Source of the DNA: Gelatoporia subvermispora B
Lineage: Eukaryota > Basidiomycota > Agaricomycetes > Polyporales > Gelatoporiaceae
NCBI GenBank assembly: GCA_000320605.2
Contig: KB445800.1
Span: forward strand, 992,056 to 1,056,055
Length of the DNA stretch: 64,000 bases
Direction of reading: 5' to 3'
Shown here: positions 21,642 through 33,400 of the stretch, in pieces
Layout: each line of letters begins with the position of its first letter
How positions within the stretch are numbered: position 1 is the first letter of the stretch
Notes under the pieces: generated by a model
Databases searched by the model: none
The model's input: only the letters and a program-made list of their open reading frames with translations
What the model was told of the DNA's origin: nothing
Position numbers and translations under genes: made by a program

Positions 21642-24289
21642 AGATGACTGGAGATATTGCACGTGGTGCAAGGCATTCTATTCGCGGTGAGATATCTATT
21701 CTGTCAGCTCACCTACGGACTGATGAACACGCAGCCGAAAAATAAGTGGTCAGTTTTTGATGAGCAAAATTGAGTGCATTATGCTCTATGATGTTTCAGT
21801 GGAGTTTTGGGGGGAAGGAGGTTTCAAACTTGATGGGCGAAGAATGCACTTTCAAAATGCCGGATCGTCGGAATGTGGGTGTGAGTAGCAATGTACACCA
21901 AAATTATACTTCATTCCGTGACTGATGAAAGAGTTGCTGAGCACTGTGCCACGGTAGACAGAAAGTCGTATCAGCACAAGAAAGGGTTGCCCTCCCGTAG
22001 AAAAGGTACCGATGATTAACGGGGCACGTATTTAGACCAATTTGCGTATCTTGCCCAGGCAAGTACATCGCGAATTTATCAGAGAAGATACGACATGCCG
22101 TTCATCCAGGCATAGGAATATACTTGGAATTCTTCTCGTGTGGTGCACAGGTTAACGAAGACATGACTTTACAAATTGCCCTCTCATAATCGGCCTCTTC
22201 AGCACGACCATCCGAAAATGCTTTCCTCCCACTGGGGCTATCCTCGCTCAGAACCACGATGATGTAGCCTGTGAACACTTACGGCCTATAGGCACATGTG
22301 CCTCCCATCGCGGCCACCCATCCTGTCCGAATTTCATCACCCATATCTTCCACATGCGGGCGCGTTCTCAACAGGGCATCTTGCTCCCACCAGCGACAGC
22401 AAAGACGTCATACCCGCCCGCACCTGTGCTCAACTGCTCCCGGACGCGGTGCAGATGAATGATCGACAGGCAATTTGACTTTGGCTGCTTCTCAATGGAT
22501 CGCGAAGGTGCGAGGGTTTGCGGAGAATAGCAGGCGGAGGAGACGGTGGGCCGTACCTGCGAGGTGTACGCACCGCCATTGCGACGAGTGACGTAGAATC
22601 ATAGATGCGAGAGGCTTTGGTTCGACGTTCAGCTGAAAGTTGAACATTGAGGCGGTTCATCGATCAGACTGTTCAAAGGGGGCACGGAGGATTGAGAGGC
22701 CCGCTTCCGCGATTCATGATGGTCTGTTGGGAAGTGGAGCAACGCCGTGCTAGGGATATCTTCGATGACGAGGGAGTAACCGTCATCGCATAGATAGATG
22801 CAACGGGCAGTACATACCGTGCAATAAAGCAGATCGAATGCAAGATATCTGCTTCTCGTTTGAAAATCGTCCACGAACTCGCCTGGATGGGACCCAAGAC
22901 GACATGAGATGTCTATCAGAATGGTTGGTAGAGCGGGAACGGAGACCGCAGGCCGCTTCTGCGACTAAATACCGTGCACTGCAATCCAGAAATACGGGTA
23001 CCACCTCCGAGTTGTGAACGAGCTCCACACCCACGACAGAAGATGCGATCGACGAACCCCGTGCAACATGGAAACAATCCGTCTTCGCGGGAGGCTCCCG
23101 TAGATGTCCCGAGCGATGTAAAAAGACACGAAGGGTAGTTGAAATACCATTCCGAATCTACACTTTACCAGCGCAGCGAAGCCGGCGCTCGAGTACGCCC
23201 GAGGGCACATTTGTCATCGCAAAATGAAACGCGCCGCGGAGGGATGTCGCACAGCGGGACGCGAAGCGAGGACATGGTGCGATCGCTGCTCAGCACGAGG
23301 GGCGTGTGCGAGATCCGAGACGGGGGCGTGCCTGGGAGATCTGTACCCTGGAGCTTAGATTCGACAGCGCGGTTGACAAATCCGCACCAAGGCCCGCTTC
23401 GCCATTCAATCTAGCAATCCGGCTGTGTAACGTCCAGATTCCGAATGACACTGAGCTATCCGGCCTGTGATGCAGAACAGGGAGATGCGGGTCGAAATGC
23501 GTACGAGAATAGCGCTGTGGGACGCGTCTGCGCGGTGCTCGGGCCTCGTGTGTATGTGCTTGCGCGTTTGTGTATTTGCCTAAGATCGGATGGGTACGAA
23601 TTTGTCGGCGGACTTGGGTGTATCTGGAGACTCCCGCTGAGCGATGTAGAGGCGCTCCGGCGTGCCGGAGCGGAACATCTCGACGGGAGGACAAGGATAT
23701 GTCAGCGAAAGCGATCCGCGAGGAGAAAACGTGCATACATGCGCGCCGGGCTCCACAGCCCAGAGTTCCTGAAGCCGGGTTCATGTTGTCTCCGACGGGA
23801 AAGCCACCCCGAGGCTTCTGTACGTCTAGTCCGGACCAGTCTACCGCAGTGAACTCGATCTAAGTGCGCGTTAATGCATCGATCAGTCGGCGCGTATCTT
23901 CGCGAATTGTATCTTCGAGGGTATCAATAGAGTCGACATCAGTTTGGTGATTACGAACGTCAGAGAGATATGTACAACCTGGATGGAACACAGGCGGTGC
24001 ACCGTCGCAATCTGTTTAGAGACCGCGATTAGTGCGCAGCAACGATACGTACAGACTAGAAGCATATCCTGTGCACTTTCTGATGTAACATATCATTCCG
24101 AACTCGCTCACCTGCTGCGCAGACGTGAAGTGTTCTGCACCGTCTGACGGCGGAGACCCACAATCGAGCGTTGTACACCGGAATCTTGATATTCGGATCG
24201 CGGAGTATGCGAGCGCGCGTGCCGCCAGTGCATCAACTATCGCGGAACTAGTGAATACCACACATGGGAGCAAAATGAAACCTTACTGA
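21642..24289. other. Gene-poor stretch, no supported gene
   Basis: About 2.6 kb with only short frames on both strands and no recognisable domain. Minus-strand frames at 22629-23210 contain hydrophobic stretches but cannot be spliced into one reading frame. No tRNA or transposon ends were recognised. Confidence 0.35.
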
Positions 24290-26300
24290 GAGAACCACAG
24301 CGGTCCCCGGCCACTCCAGCGCATTTCGGTGCGACATTGTGGAATTTGACGTGAGGCCGGAGATGAAGTGCTAATTCGGCTAATCGCTCCGAGGTGGACT
24401 TCAGCTTCAGGGTTCGACTGGTTTAGTTCTTCAGCTCAGTAATGCCGATGTGGAATATGCAGTCATAACGGCGGTGCCGGGTAGGGTCAATAGATAACTA
24501 TATTGTTGAAAACAGTCTGTATCTCGCGCCCACTATGGTCACGGCACGGATCACTGATGAACACGAAGCAAAGCTACATGACGAGCAACAAGCTATCGAA
24601 CCAGTCAGCTGACCAGCGGCCGGGTTCTAGATCCAACAACGGAGCCTTCCCCAAGACCAGACTCCGCCACTAGGGAGGCCCGCGAAGGTGGTGCGCACGG
24701 CTCAGCCCGAGCAATTCATTGCCACGGGACCGGAGATGAAGCACTAATTTGACTGTTCATCCCGAGATGGATGTCAGCCGGATCCAAGCGATGCTTCGCC
24801 TCGGTAATGCCGATATGGAAAGAGCAGCTAGATCGGTAATGTCGAGTTGTGTCGACACATCCATTGGTCAATTCCGTCGGGACAGTAAGGCGTCAGCGGC
24901 GAGATGACTCGATAAGCTCGTGAATTGAGCCAACCGGTCCAGCGGCCACGTTCCAGATCCAGCAACAGAACGTTCCCTAAGAGCAGACTCCGCCATGGGC
25001 AATTGCCATGTGCCCGGAGATGAAGTGATTCGACCAATCACTCCGGGGCGGATTTCAGCCTCAGGATCGGGGTAATGCTTCGACTTGATGATGCCGATGT
25101 GGAAAGAGCATTGAGAGCAGTTAAGTCGGCGGCATCGAGTTGTGTCGACACAGTCGTCAGACCTTCGCATTCGGAAAGGTCCCGCGAACGTGGTGTGCAC
25201 GGCCTAGCCCGAGCTCTCGATTGCCATGGGCCCGGAGATGAAGTGATCCGACAGATTACGCCAGGGCGGATTTCAGCCTCGGGATTCAAGTGTGTTGAAA
25301 GCTTCGACTTGGTAATGCCGATATGGAAAGAGTACCTCCGTCGACAATATCGAGCGTCGACTCGACTCGCTTGTCAGATGATCCAGTCGATCCAGCCGGG
25401 GTTTCGTTCACGATATGGTCACGGCACAGCCCACCAGTCAGCGTGACGCAAAGCAGCATGCCGAGCAAGGCGTCGAGGAAGTCCTCGGCCACCGACAAGC
25501 GCTCCAGCGAGCTGCCGTGTTCCAGACTTAGCAGCAGAGCATCGTCGCAGACTAGACCGCCAGCCATCCAGAAAGGTCCCGCGAAGCTGGTGTGTACGGC
25601 TCAGTCCGAGCAATTAATTAATCGACATGGGGCGGGAGACGGAGGGATGCTTCGAATTATTGATGCCGATGCGGAAGGCAGCTAGACCGGCACTGTCGGG
25701 TTGCGTCGACACACTTGTCAACCAACTCTATCGGGCCAGCAAGGCGTCAGCGACAAGTTGGCGACTCCACAGGCTCGGCGACTCGTCCACGCAGTCCAAT
25801 CAGGGTTCCGTCTGCACCACATTCACGGCACGGCGCACCAATCAACGCGAAGCAAAGCAACACGCCGCGTAGCAAGGCTTCGAACCACCGGCCAAGGCCC
25901 TCAGACCACTCCGCGCGCTCCCTCACTCCACGCACGGAGCACACCCGGCCACCAGAAAGCCCCCGCACTCGCAGCTCGTATGCGCGCCCAGCCCGCGCGG
26001 TCGGTTCTATAGGACCGGAGGCGAAGGAACGCAACTGAGTGCTCTGGGATGCTTTCGCCCGGTCCAGCCAGGGCCCCGCGCACGATATGGCCAGGAACCA
26101 AGCCAACCATCAGCGCAACACAACGCAATACGCCGCGCAGAAGGAGTCAAGGACGCCGCACCCACCCGGCTGCGCCCACTACCGAGCGTCCCACCAGCGG
26201 CCGGACTAGCTCCATGCACGGCGCATCCCCCAGGCCTCTGCGACCCAGCCCCGCGCAACGAAGCTGGCATGCACGGCGCGCCCCGCAGTGATCGCACCGG
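24290..26300. repeat. Degenerate modular repeat array
   Basis: Several short modules recur in the same order with drift. One is CCGGAGATGAAG (near 24357, 24730, 25014, 25232). Another is ATGCCGATNTGGAA or close variants (near 24442, 24807, 25091, 25315, 25663). A third is GTTGTGTCGACACA or close variants (near 24848, 25138, 25690). A fourth, GGTCCCGCGAANNTGGTGTGCACGG-like, lies near 24690, 25180 and 25575. A fifth, ATGGTCACGGCAC-like, lies near 24535, 25415, 25828 and, weaker, 26086. Spacings between copies range from about 220 to 370 bp, so this is an uneven, decayed tandem array. No coding frame persists across units. It merges rightward into the GC-rich island. Confidence 0.65.
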
Positions 26301-28527
26301 CTCTCGTGTCCGCGCACGCTCCTGGCGCACGATCCCTCCTCGCGCCCCAGCGGCTCCGCCCCCGATCCCCGATCGAGGGGCGCAGACCCGTATCAGCTAG
26401 CTCTGCTAGCGCCCCGGGTGCCCCTGAGCACAGTGGTCCGCAGGCCTCCTAAAGCGAGAGGGGTGCAACCTTCACGCGTGCGCCGCAAACGTACTCGGAG
26501 CAAGCAGCTAGCAGCAAGCAGCATCCCATCCCCGGCCCAGCGCGGGCACGGCACACGACCGCCCCCGCGGCACGGCCATCATCGAACCATCGCACGAACC
26601 CAGCACGCAAGAACCGCACCGCACGGTCCAGTCCAGTCTACGCCCGACGCTCATTTCTCCATGAACACCGGGCGCGCGCCAGTCTCTTCCGTTTCCGTCT
26701 CCGAGCGCCCGGGACCGGGAGCCCAGGCCCGCGTACCACCATCACTGCTCCTTCTCCTGCGCACTCCCCAGACCACATTGTGGGCTGTGGCCGAGCAGCA
26801 GATGCGCGATGCGCGATGCGCGATGCGCGATGCACGACGATTACGTGCCATCGCCATCAGGCAGATGCACGACATGTAAGATGCATCCTGATGCCTGCGC
26901 AGTGCGCACCGCTACGCGATATCGACCTGGTTTGGGCAGTAGCAGCAGCACGCCTCGGCGCGCTGCGGTCCCTCGAAGCCGCGCCCAGCCAGTCGAAGCC
27001 GCCGCATTGCGCTCGCATACACGTACAACACGCAATGAATCTGCAATGCAGCAGTCCGCGCCCGGCCCAGTCGCAGCGTCGCAGGAGCCTCGGCGCGCCT
27101 CGGCGCCGAAAAATGAAATGCGACGCGTGAGCTTGAAGCTTGAGGGGCACGTCGCAGGACGCGGAGGCTGCAGGCACACCGATCGCCCTAGCGATGGAAA
27201 AGTACGTCGCAACGCCAGGGGGATAGCAGCAAATTTACGTGCTGCGGCGCTGCGACACGTCCTTCGGCGACCCATCAATGCACCAGCCACAGCGCCGGGC
27301 CCAGGCCGGGCGCCGCGCCGCTGCAGGTTGCAAGGTGCGACGGGAGCGCGCTGCGACGCTGGGCGGGCGGGGGGACACACGCGCGAGGCCCGAGACTCGC
27401 AACGCGACGCTCGCTGCTCGACGCGCGGAGCCCCCGTTGTGCAGCGGGGCATCTCGACCGCGCCGCGATGGTATTCTCGGCGAATGCGAAGCCAGAAGGC
27501 AAACGCCATCCGCCTCCGAAGGAGACCGGCGCAGGCGGGGAGAGCCTGCGAAGTGCAGCCGGGTCGAGTCGTGGGGCTGGGCGGGTGAGCACACGGATGA
27601 CGGGGCGCGCGCGCAGAGGTGGGCGGGGCGTCGCCGCGCCTGGGCCCGCTCTCCACCTTTACGGTGCGACACGACACGCCACGGACGCACGAGAGAAAAT
27701 CCGCTCCGCATCCCCCAGCCCGCGCCCCGTGTGCGCCCAGGATCCTTCTCGCAGCTCCTCGCAGCTCCTGGCCTGCATCAGCGATCGCAGCTCGAGGCCG
27801 AGCCCGGTCGGCGGGCGCGCGCGCACAGGCGAGATACGATCACGCACGAATCTGTCGCGCAGGCGGGCTGCTCGTGTTGCTGCTCGCAGCGCAGACCGCA
27901 GGCCTCGGCCGTGGCGTGGGTGCGCTCCACCGCGCGCGCTCCAGGCATTCGAGGCATCTCGCTGGGCGGGGTCTTCGTGGCGCGTCGCGAGGGCTCGCGG
28001 GCCTCGACCGCGATCGGGGCACGCAGACTGCTGGAGCCTGGCGCGGAGGACGAGCACGCTTCGGACGTGGTGTTCGGGAATTGCGCCGCGCGCGGCGATT
28101 GGCTGCGCGCTGCACGCAGGCTCCTGTGGGGCGGACGGATTCGGATGTGCTGCCCAGCGCCGACGAAGACAGTTTTCATTGGACGGGGCCGACGCGCGAC
28201 AGGGCGTGCGGCCAGGGGTTTGCATTATTTTCGCATTGTTGCAATTTGCGCGGGCGAAGCACCGAGGGCGGGGCGAAATCTTCGGAGGATGGGGCGAGTT
28301 CTGGGACGGGATCAGCGAGGCAGCGTCGGGCAGATGCAGATTGGCAGGCGTGCATTGCAGGGCTGTGACTGGTTTGCTGCAAGCAGGGCTGTGACTGGCT
28401 GCGAATGGGAGGGGGCGTCTTCGCGGTGCTGGGGGGCAGCCCATCGATCTCCTGCAATGGCCCGATTGGGCCTCGGCCCCCACGCCCGTCCGGCGCTCCC
28501 GGCGCCCGTTCGCGCTCCGCCGGCCGG
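26301..28527. other. GC-rich island, left part; no supported gene
   Basis: Composition is so GC-rich that long frames stay open on both strands at the same place (for example 26841-27677 minus against 26809-27588 plus). Their translations are Arg/Ala/Pro/Gly-rich without any domain, so I treat them as compositional artefacts. The stretch may hold regulatory DNA for the small gene at 28887. Confidence 0.5.
26801..26835. repeat. Heptamer tandem repeat
   Basis: Four exact GATGCGC units followed by a GATGCAC variant. Confidence 0.85.
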
Positions 28528-28662
28528 GGCCAATGAGCGGAGAGCGCGCGGCCAAGGTGGAGCGCGCGGCCGGTCGCGCGCGCGAGATGACATCGGCGCA
28601 GGGCACGGCGCAGACCCACCATCGCGCACCCGGCGTCTGCGGGCAGAACGCAGCCTTATATA
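28528..28662 (+). promoter_or_regulatory. Promoter of the 69-aa gene: CCAAT and TATA boxes
   Basis: A CCAAT pentamer near 28529-28533 and a TTATATA box at 28656-28662 stand out in otherwise GC-dominated sequence. The first ATG downstream of the TATA box on the plus strand is the start at 28887. The intervening leader is CT/GC-rich and contains a tandem duplication of about 20 bp (about 28761-28800). Confidence 0.55.
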
Positions 28663-28886
28663 CGCCCTCCCCTTGGAGGCCTCGAAGCCACAGCTGCCCT
28701 CCGTTTGTCCTTTCGCGCATCCAGCCCCGCCGGGCAGGCATACACCCCGCCGCCACCCCCGCCCGCCCTGTCTCTGCTGCCGCCCGCCCTGTCTCTGCCG
28801 CCCGCGCTGCGTCGACCCCGACCCCGCCGCCGCCCGCGCACGCCGCCCTGCAGCTGCCCACCGTGATTTCCGCCCCCGCCCCCGCC

Positions 28887-29211
28887 ATGCCCGCCCTCGT
28901 CCGCGAGAGCACGCGCACCTTCGTCGGCGACGCGACGCGCATCTGGGAGGCCAACCTCCACTGGCCGCTCGCCGCCCAGTGCTGCACCTGGGACCAGAAG
29001 TCGATGCGCGCGGACATCTGGGAGTGCATCCGTGAACGTGCGCACGCCTCCTCTCACCCGCCGGCCCTCGCTGACCTCTTTTCCTTGCAGACAAATCCAC
29101 ACCGGGCACACAGGTATGTCCCCGCACGCCGCGCGCCGCCCGCTCACGCGCTCACGTTTTGCTTCGCAGCCTCCGAACACCCTCTACTGGCGCTACGTCA
29201 CCCGCCGATGA
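28887..29211 (+). CDS. Small three-exon protein, 69 aa, unknown function
   Basis: Exons 28887..29031, 29091..29113 and 29170..29211, introns of 59 and 56 bp with GTGAAC..TTGCAG and GTATGT..TCGCAG ends; phases 1 and 0 fit exactly to a TGA at 29209. All 48 complete codons of exon 1 end in G or C, and the start is the first ATG after a TATA box. The product is Trp-rich (W at about 20, 26, 36, 46 and 63), basic at the C-terminus (WRYVTRR) and has a Cys pair (AQCCTW). There is no signal peptide or membrane helix and I do not recognise a family. It is the only gene I can support in about 10 kb of GC-rich sequence. Overlapping long frames on both strands hide it. The alternative is a chance splice pattern in GC-rich DNA, which the TATA box and exact phases argue against. 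Confidence 0.62.
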
Positions 29212-29931
29212 CCCCCCCGCGCGGTCTCGCGTCCGCACCCTGCCCCGCGCCGCCCGCGCCTATCTATCCCCATCTGTCGGGGCCCTCGCCCACACCCGCC
29301 GCACCAGGGACAGGACTGATGCGCCCATCATCACCTCACCGCTCCCTCGCAACCGCGCGCGCTCTCCCCCCCACCAGCAGCAGCAGCGGCGTCCCAGCAC
29401 GACAGCTTCCCTGCCGTGCCAACCCATCTTCGGCGCCAGCCACCCGGGGACGCCACGCGCACGCGAGACGTGTCTTCCCCGCCGCGCGTGCCCCCGCCGC
29501 CCGCCGGGCCCTGAGGTTTCGCGCTGCGCTCGGTCCCACACCTTGTGTCCGCCGGCCCTAGGACGCCGCCCCTCCCCCCACGCCCCAACGCCCGCCTCGT
29601 CCGCGCCCCGCCTCGGCGGGTGTACAATGAAGCTGTACCATCACGCCGCCCCGCTCGCGCAGCGCGCAGCGTCGCATTCGCCTCCGTGTTCTTCCGTTCC
29701 TGTGTTATACCGCCGCCCGCCCGCGGGCCTATCGTAGTAGTAGTCCTCAATCCGCCCCGCGCGTGCTCTTTCGCTGTCCCGCATCCCGTATCGATCTCAT
29801 CGTCCCCCGTCCGCTGTCCCGGTCTCTCGCTCGTGCTCTCGGCCAGGTTTCGTGTTTCGCATCCCGCGCATTAAGCTTTAAGTATGGCATATATATGGTT
29901 ATGGTCACGTTATGGTACCCGGTTCACGTCG

Positions 29932-29951
29932 CATACATACATACATACATA
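29932..29951. repeat. CATA microsatellite
   Basis: Five perfect CATA units. Confidence 0.9.
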
Positions 29952-30383
29952 CGCACTCGCATCGCATCGCCCGCAATATACGCACATCGCACCCCGCTCG
30001 TCCGCGTCCCGCGCCGGACGGCTCGCTGGCTCGTGGACGCCTGTGGGCAGGCTGCGCGCCGGGCCGCCGCACGCGTACACGTAAATGCGCGCTGCTTCGG
30101 GTTCCATGAGATGCGGTGTGCGCAGATGGGGCAGGGCTATGAATAGCGCGCCGCTATCGCCCGCGTGCGCGCGCAATCCCCGGGCGGGCCATCTGCAGCG
30201 CATCTCATCTCGCACGCCGCATCTGGCAGGCGCGCGGAGGGGGAAGGGGAAATGAAGGAAGAGGGCCAGGCGTGCGACCTTCGAGGCTTCTTTTCATCTC
30301 ACCCGAAGCGGCCTGCGCGTCCTGCGTCCTGCGTGCTGCGCTCGGTGGGCTGCATCGTGTCGTATGTACATGTGTGCTCAACG

Positions 30384-30403
30384 CCGTCCGTCCGTCCGTC
30401 CGT
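30384..30403. repeat. CCGT microsatellite
   Basis: Five perfect CCGT units. Confidence 0.9.
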
Positions 30404-33400
30404 CCGGGAGCGCGTGTCCAGCCAAGTTGGGGCAGATGCAGGACCAGTGCCAGTGCTCGGGCGGGGTACATGCTCCCGGACGGGATTCCGGATTTGTATC
30501 TGTCAGACGCGCGAGAAGCAAAGGCCCCCGCCCCGCAGCTTCCTCGCGCACGCCGCGGGCGCCGCCGCGTGCCGACGTCATCGGCCCAGCGCAGCGCACC
30601 GCTGGCGTCCACGCCCGGGACGTCCGCGTCCGCGGCGGTGGCCCGCGCCCCGCGCTCGGTGTGCCGGCCAGCCTGTGGATGTGGCTGGTCAGCGGGAGAG
30701 GCGGGCGGGAAGGAGCGTGATTGGGCGGGGAGTGTGCGAGGGTGGGGCGCGAGGGAACGAAGCGAGGGGAAGAGGAAGAAGAGAGAAGAGAGAAGAAAGA
30801 AGAGGGAGGGGAGGGAGAGAAGCGGCTGGGTGGGGTATTGCCCCCGCGCAGGCAGCGGGGAGGCTGTCAGCTGGACGAGCTCCGGGCTCTGGGCTCCGGT
30901 GTGCTGGCGGCGGGCGAGCTGCTGGGGCGGGCGCGGTGTGCGTTATGCGGTGTGTGTTGTGCGTCGTGCGTTGTGCATTGTGTGTGATGCGGGGGGTCTT
31001 GTGTGGTATACTAAGAGATGCGAGCGAGATGGCCGGAGATCCCACCGGGCGCTGGCGACTGGCGACTGCCCATGAGAAGGCGAGCAAGGTCGATACACAG
31101 AGGTCAGTCGCGGCCGCGGGAGCCTGACCCGACCCAATTGGACCACAACGCCACGACGCCAGCCTCCGCACCGCGCACGCATATGTCCATCTGCAGCACA
31201 CATCGCGCGCTTCGGAGGCCACCCCATAATGAATCTTGCTCCGTGAATCCGTGGCCCGTGCTCCGTGCATGGTGTCCGGCGTGATCTGCACGAACGCCAC
31301 CGGAGATCGCTCCTCCGATGGGGCCGCACGCGTCCACAGGGGCATCCAGCAGCAATATATCCACACCAACATCAACACTGCTCGTGCGCACTGCGTCGCG
31401 CCCGAGCCGACGTCGACGCGGTGCTTCCCCGCACAACGCGCCGCGCGGGCGGCGTCTCACCCCAGATCGACAGTCCGCGCACGCACCGCAGTCGCAGAAG
31501 GCGCAAGGCGCAAGGCAGGGTTCAGATCTCAGAATCGCGCACGCGAAGGCCGAACCTGCGACCCTACATGGTTGCGCGCAGGCAAGCGCAGGTTCAGAAG
31601 CCAGAAGACACGTCAGGGCGCACAGAGCAGCGCGGCTTGCGATACACTGCTGACTGGACAGAGCACAGACGCGCCGGCGACAGCGCGGGCAGTAGAACGC
31701 AGAACGAAGCAGAGCCAAGCGCGGCGGGCCGGCCGCAGAAGGCCGCACTCGGAGAGGAAGAGCCCGACGCGCGCAATACGTCGTGGTGCAGACCAAGCAA
31801 GGCCGCTGGCGCGCGAGGCTGGCGCGGGGAACGCACGCGCGGCGCGCACCTGCCTATCCGGGCCGCCCGCCGGCGCGCGGCGGAAACGGGGTGCAATCTG
31901 GTGCAATTCAACCAGCCCGCGCGAGGCCGCGCAATCGCCCCCGGCGGCGGTGCGCCGCTCGTACGTACTCTGCGCGTAAGGCGCGTCCCCGGTGCGCCGA
32001 CCTGCCTCTCTCGGCGGCTGGAGGCGTGTGCCCTGGGGGGTGTGCCCGATGCGGTGTGCGCCTCCCGCGTCCCCGGGATACGATACCGGATTCATCGCTG
32101 AGTGCCCGCGCGTCCGTCCGGGGCGGCGCGTGCCCCATACGCAATGCACACGCAGGTATACGCCCCGCTGACGCCCCCGACGATGGTGTTCGATTTCGAC
32201 GAGCAAGCGTGACAGCGCAAAGGCCCGCACCGGCGCCGCCCCGCGTCGGGTGCGGTGCGTCCGGACTCTGGCGTCGTCGATCCCGTGTCGCGACGCGAGG
32301 CAATTTGGCAGGATGTGGAGCAGGCGCACCGGGGCCTGGGCGCGCGCTGCCAGGGTCCGCCAGAACACGCCAGAACGCGAGGTTGTCGGACACGCATGAT
32401 AGCATCCGGACGCACGTCGCACGGACACAGCTCAGAGCCACATTCATATCGATACTCAGAGCGCAGTACGTCCTCCCCTTCCATGCGCGCCAAGCGCGAA
32501 CCTACACACCTGCGCGCGTACGCGCCCCATTCACTCCCGCGCCGTTCACGCGGACGAGCCGCGCATCCCGAGTGCATTCATATACATACGGATACAGATA
32601 CAGATCGAATGTATTGTGCGCGTACGACTTACGCGATTCATTAACGCGCCTGCCTGCGCACGCGTCGAGCCGAGCCTGCCCTCCGCCACCCGCTCCCGCG
32701 CGGCTTGCCGCGGCCCTCGCGTGCCCTCGCGTGCGGCGACGCGCGCAATTAGAGCCGGCGGTCCTCGGCGGTCGCGCGGGGGCCCCGCACGCGCGCCCTC
32801 GCGACCTGCCAATCATGCCCAATCTGCACACTCGCGGCTGCGCGTGCGCCGCGTGGCGCACGCGGCGGGGACCTGGGCCTGGCGCGCGTCACTGTGAGGG
32901 GCAACGGGGGCGGTCGTCCTCGCTCGGTGGGCGCAGAGGGCCTGGAGGCGGTACATGTTACACGTCGGGCGCGTTCGCGATGGGGGTCTCGTGTCGGGCT
33001 TGCGCTCTTGCGCTCTTGGACGTCTGGGCTCTTGGACGTCTGTGCTTCTAGGCTCTTGGCTTGCAGTGCGATTACGGGAAGCGTAAGCTGCGTTACGCGG
33101 AACGACGAGCGACGAGCGCAGAGCGGGCTGATGTCCGCGCGTCGTCACGCCCGGAATAGCCCTGCTTCATATGCAGATCGCGCGCGTACTCGAGCGCGTC
33201 CGCCGCCGTCGCCATCGCCGAGGGCTGCACCGAGCCCAGGGGTCGTCAAGCGGCGTGCATGAGTGAGCAAGTACGTTAAACGTCGCATCTCCCCCGAGCC
33301 CACGTGCCGTCTGAGTAAGGCCCCCGTCAGCAACAGTACAGCAGCACTATGCACTTCAAAGGCCTAGCCCGCGCGCGCACGGCACGGCTCGCATCGTGCA

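Noticed and set aside
27239..29035. 598-codon plus-strand frame and the opposing 456-codon minus-strand frame
   Set aside because: Arg/Ala/Pro-rich translations caused by GC-rich composition, open on both strands at once, no domain; the spliced 69-aa gene lies in the same interval.
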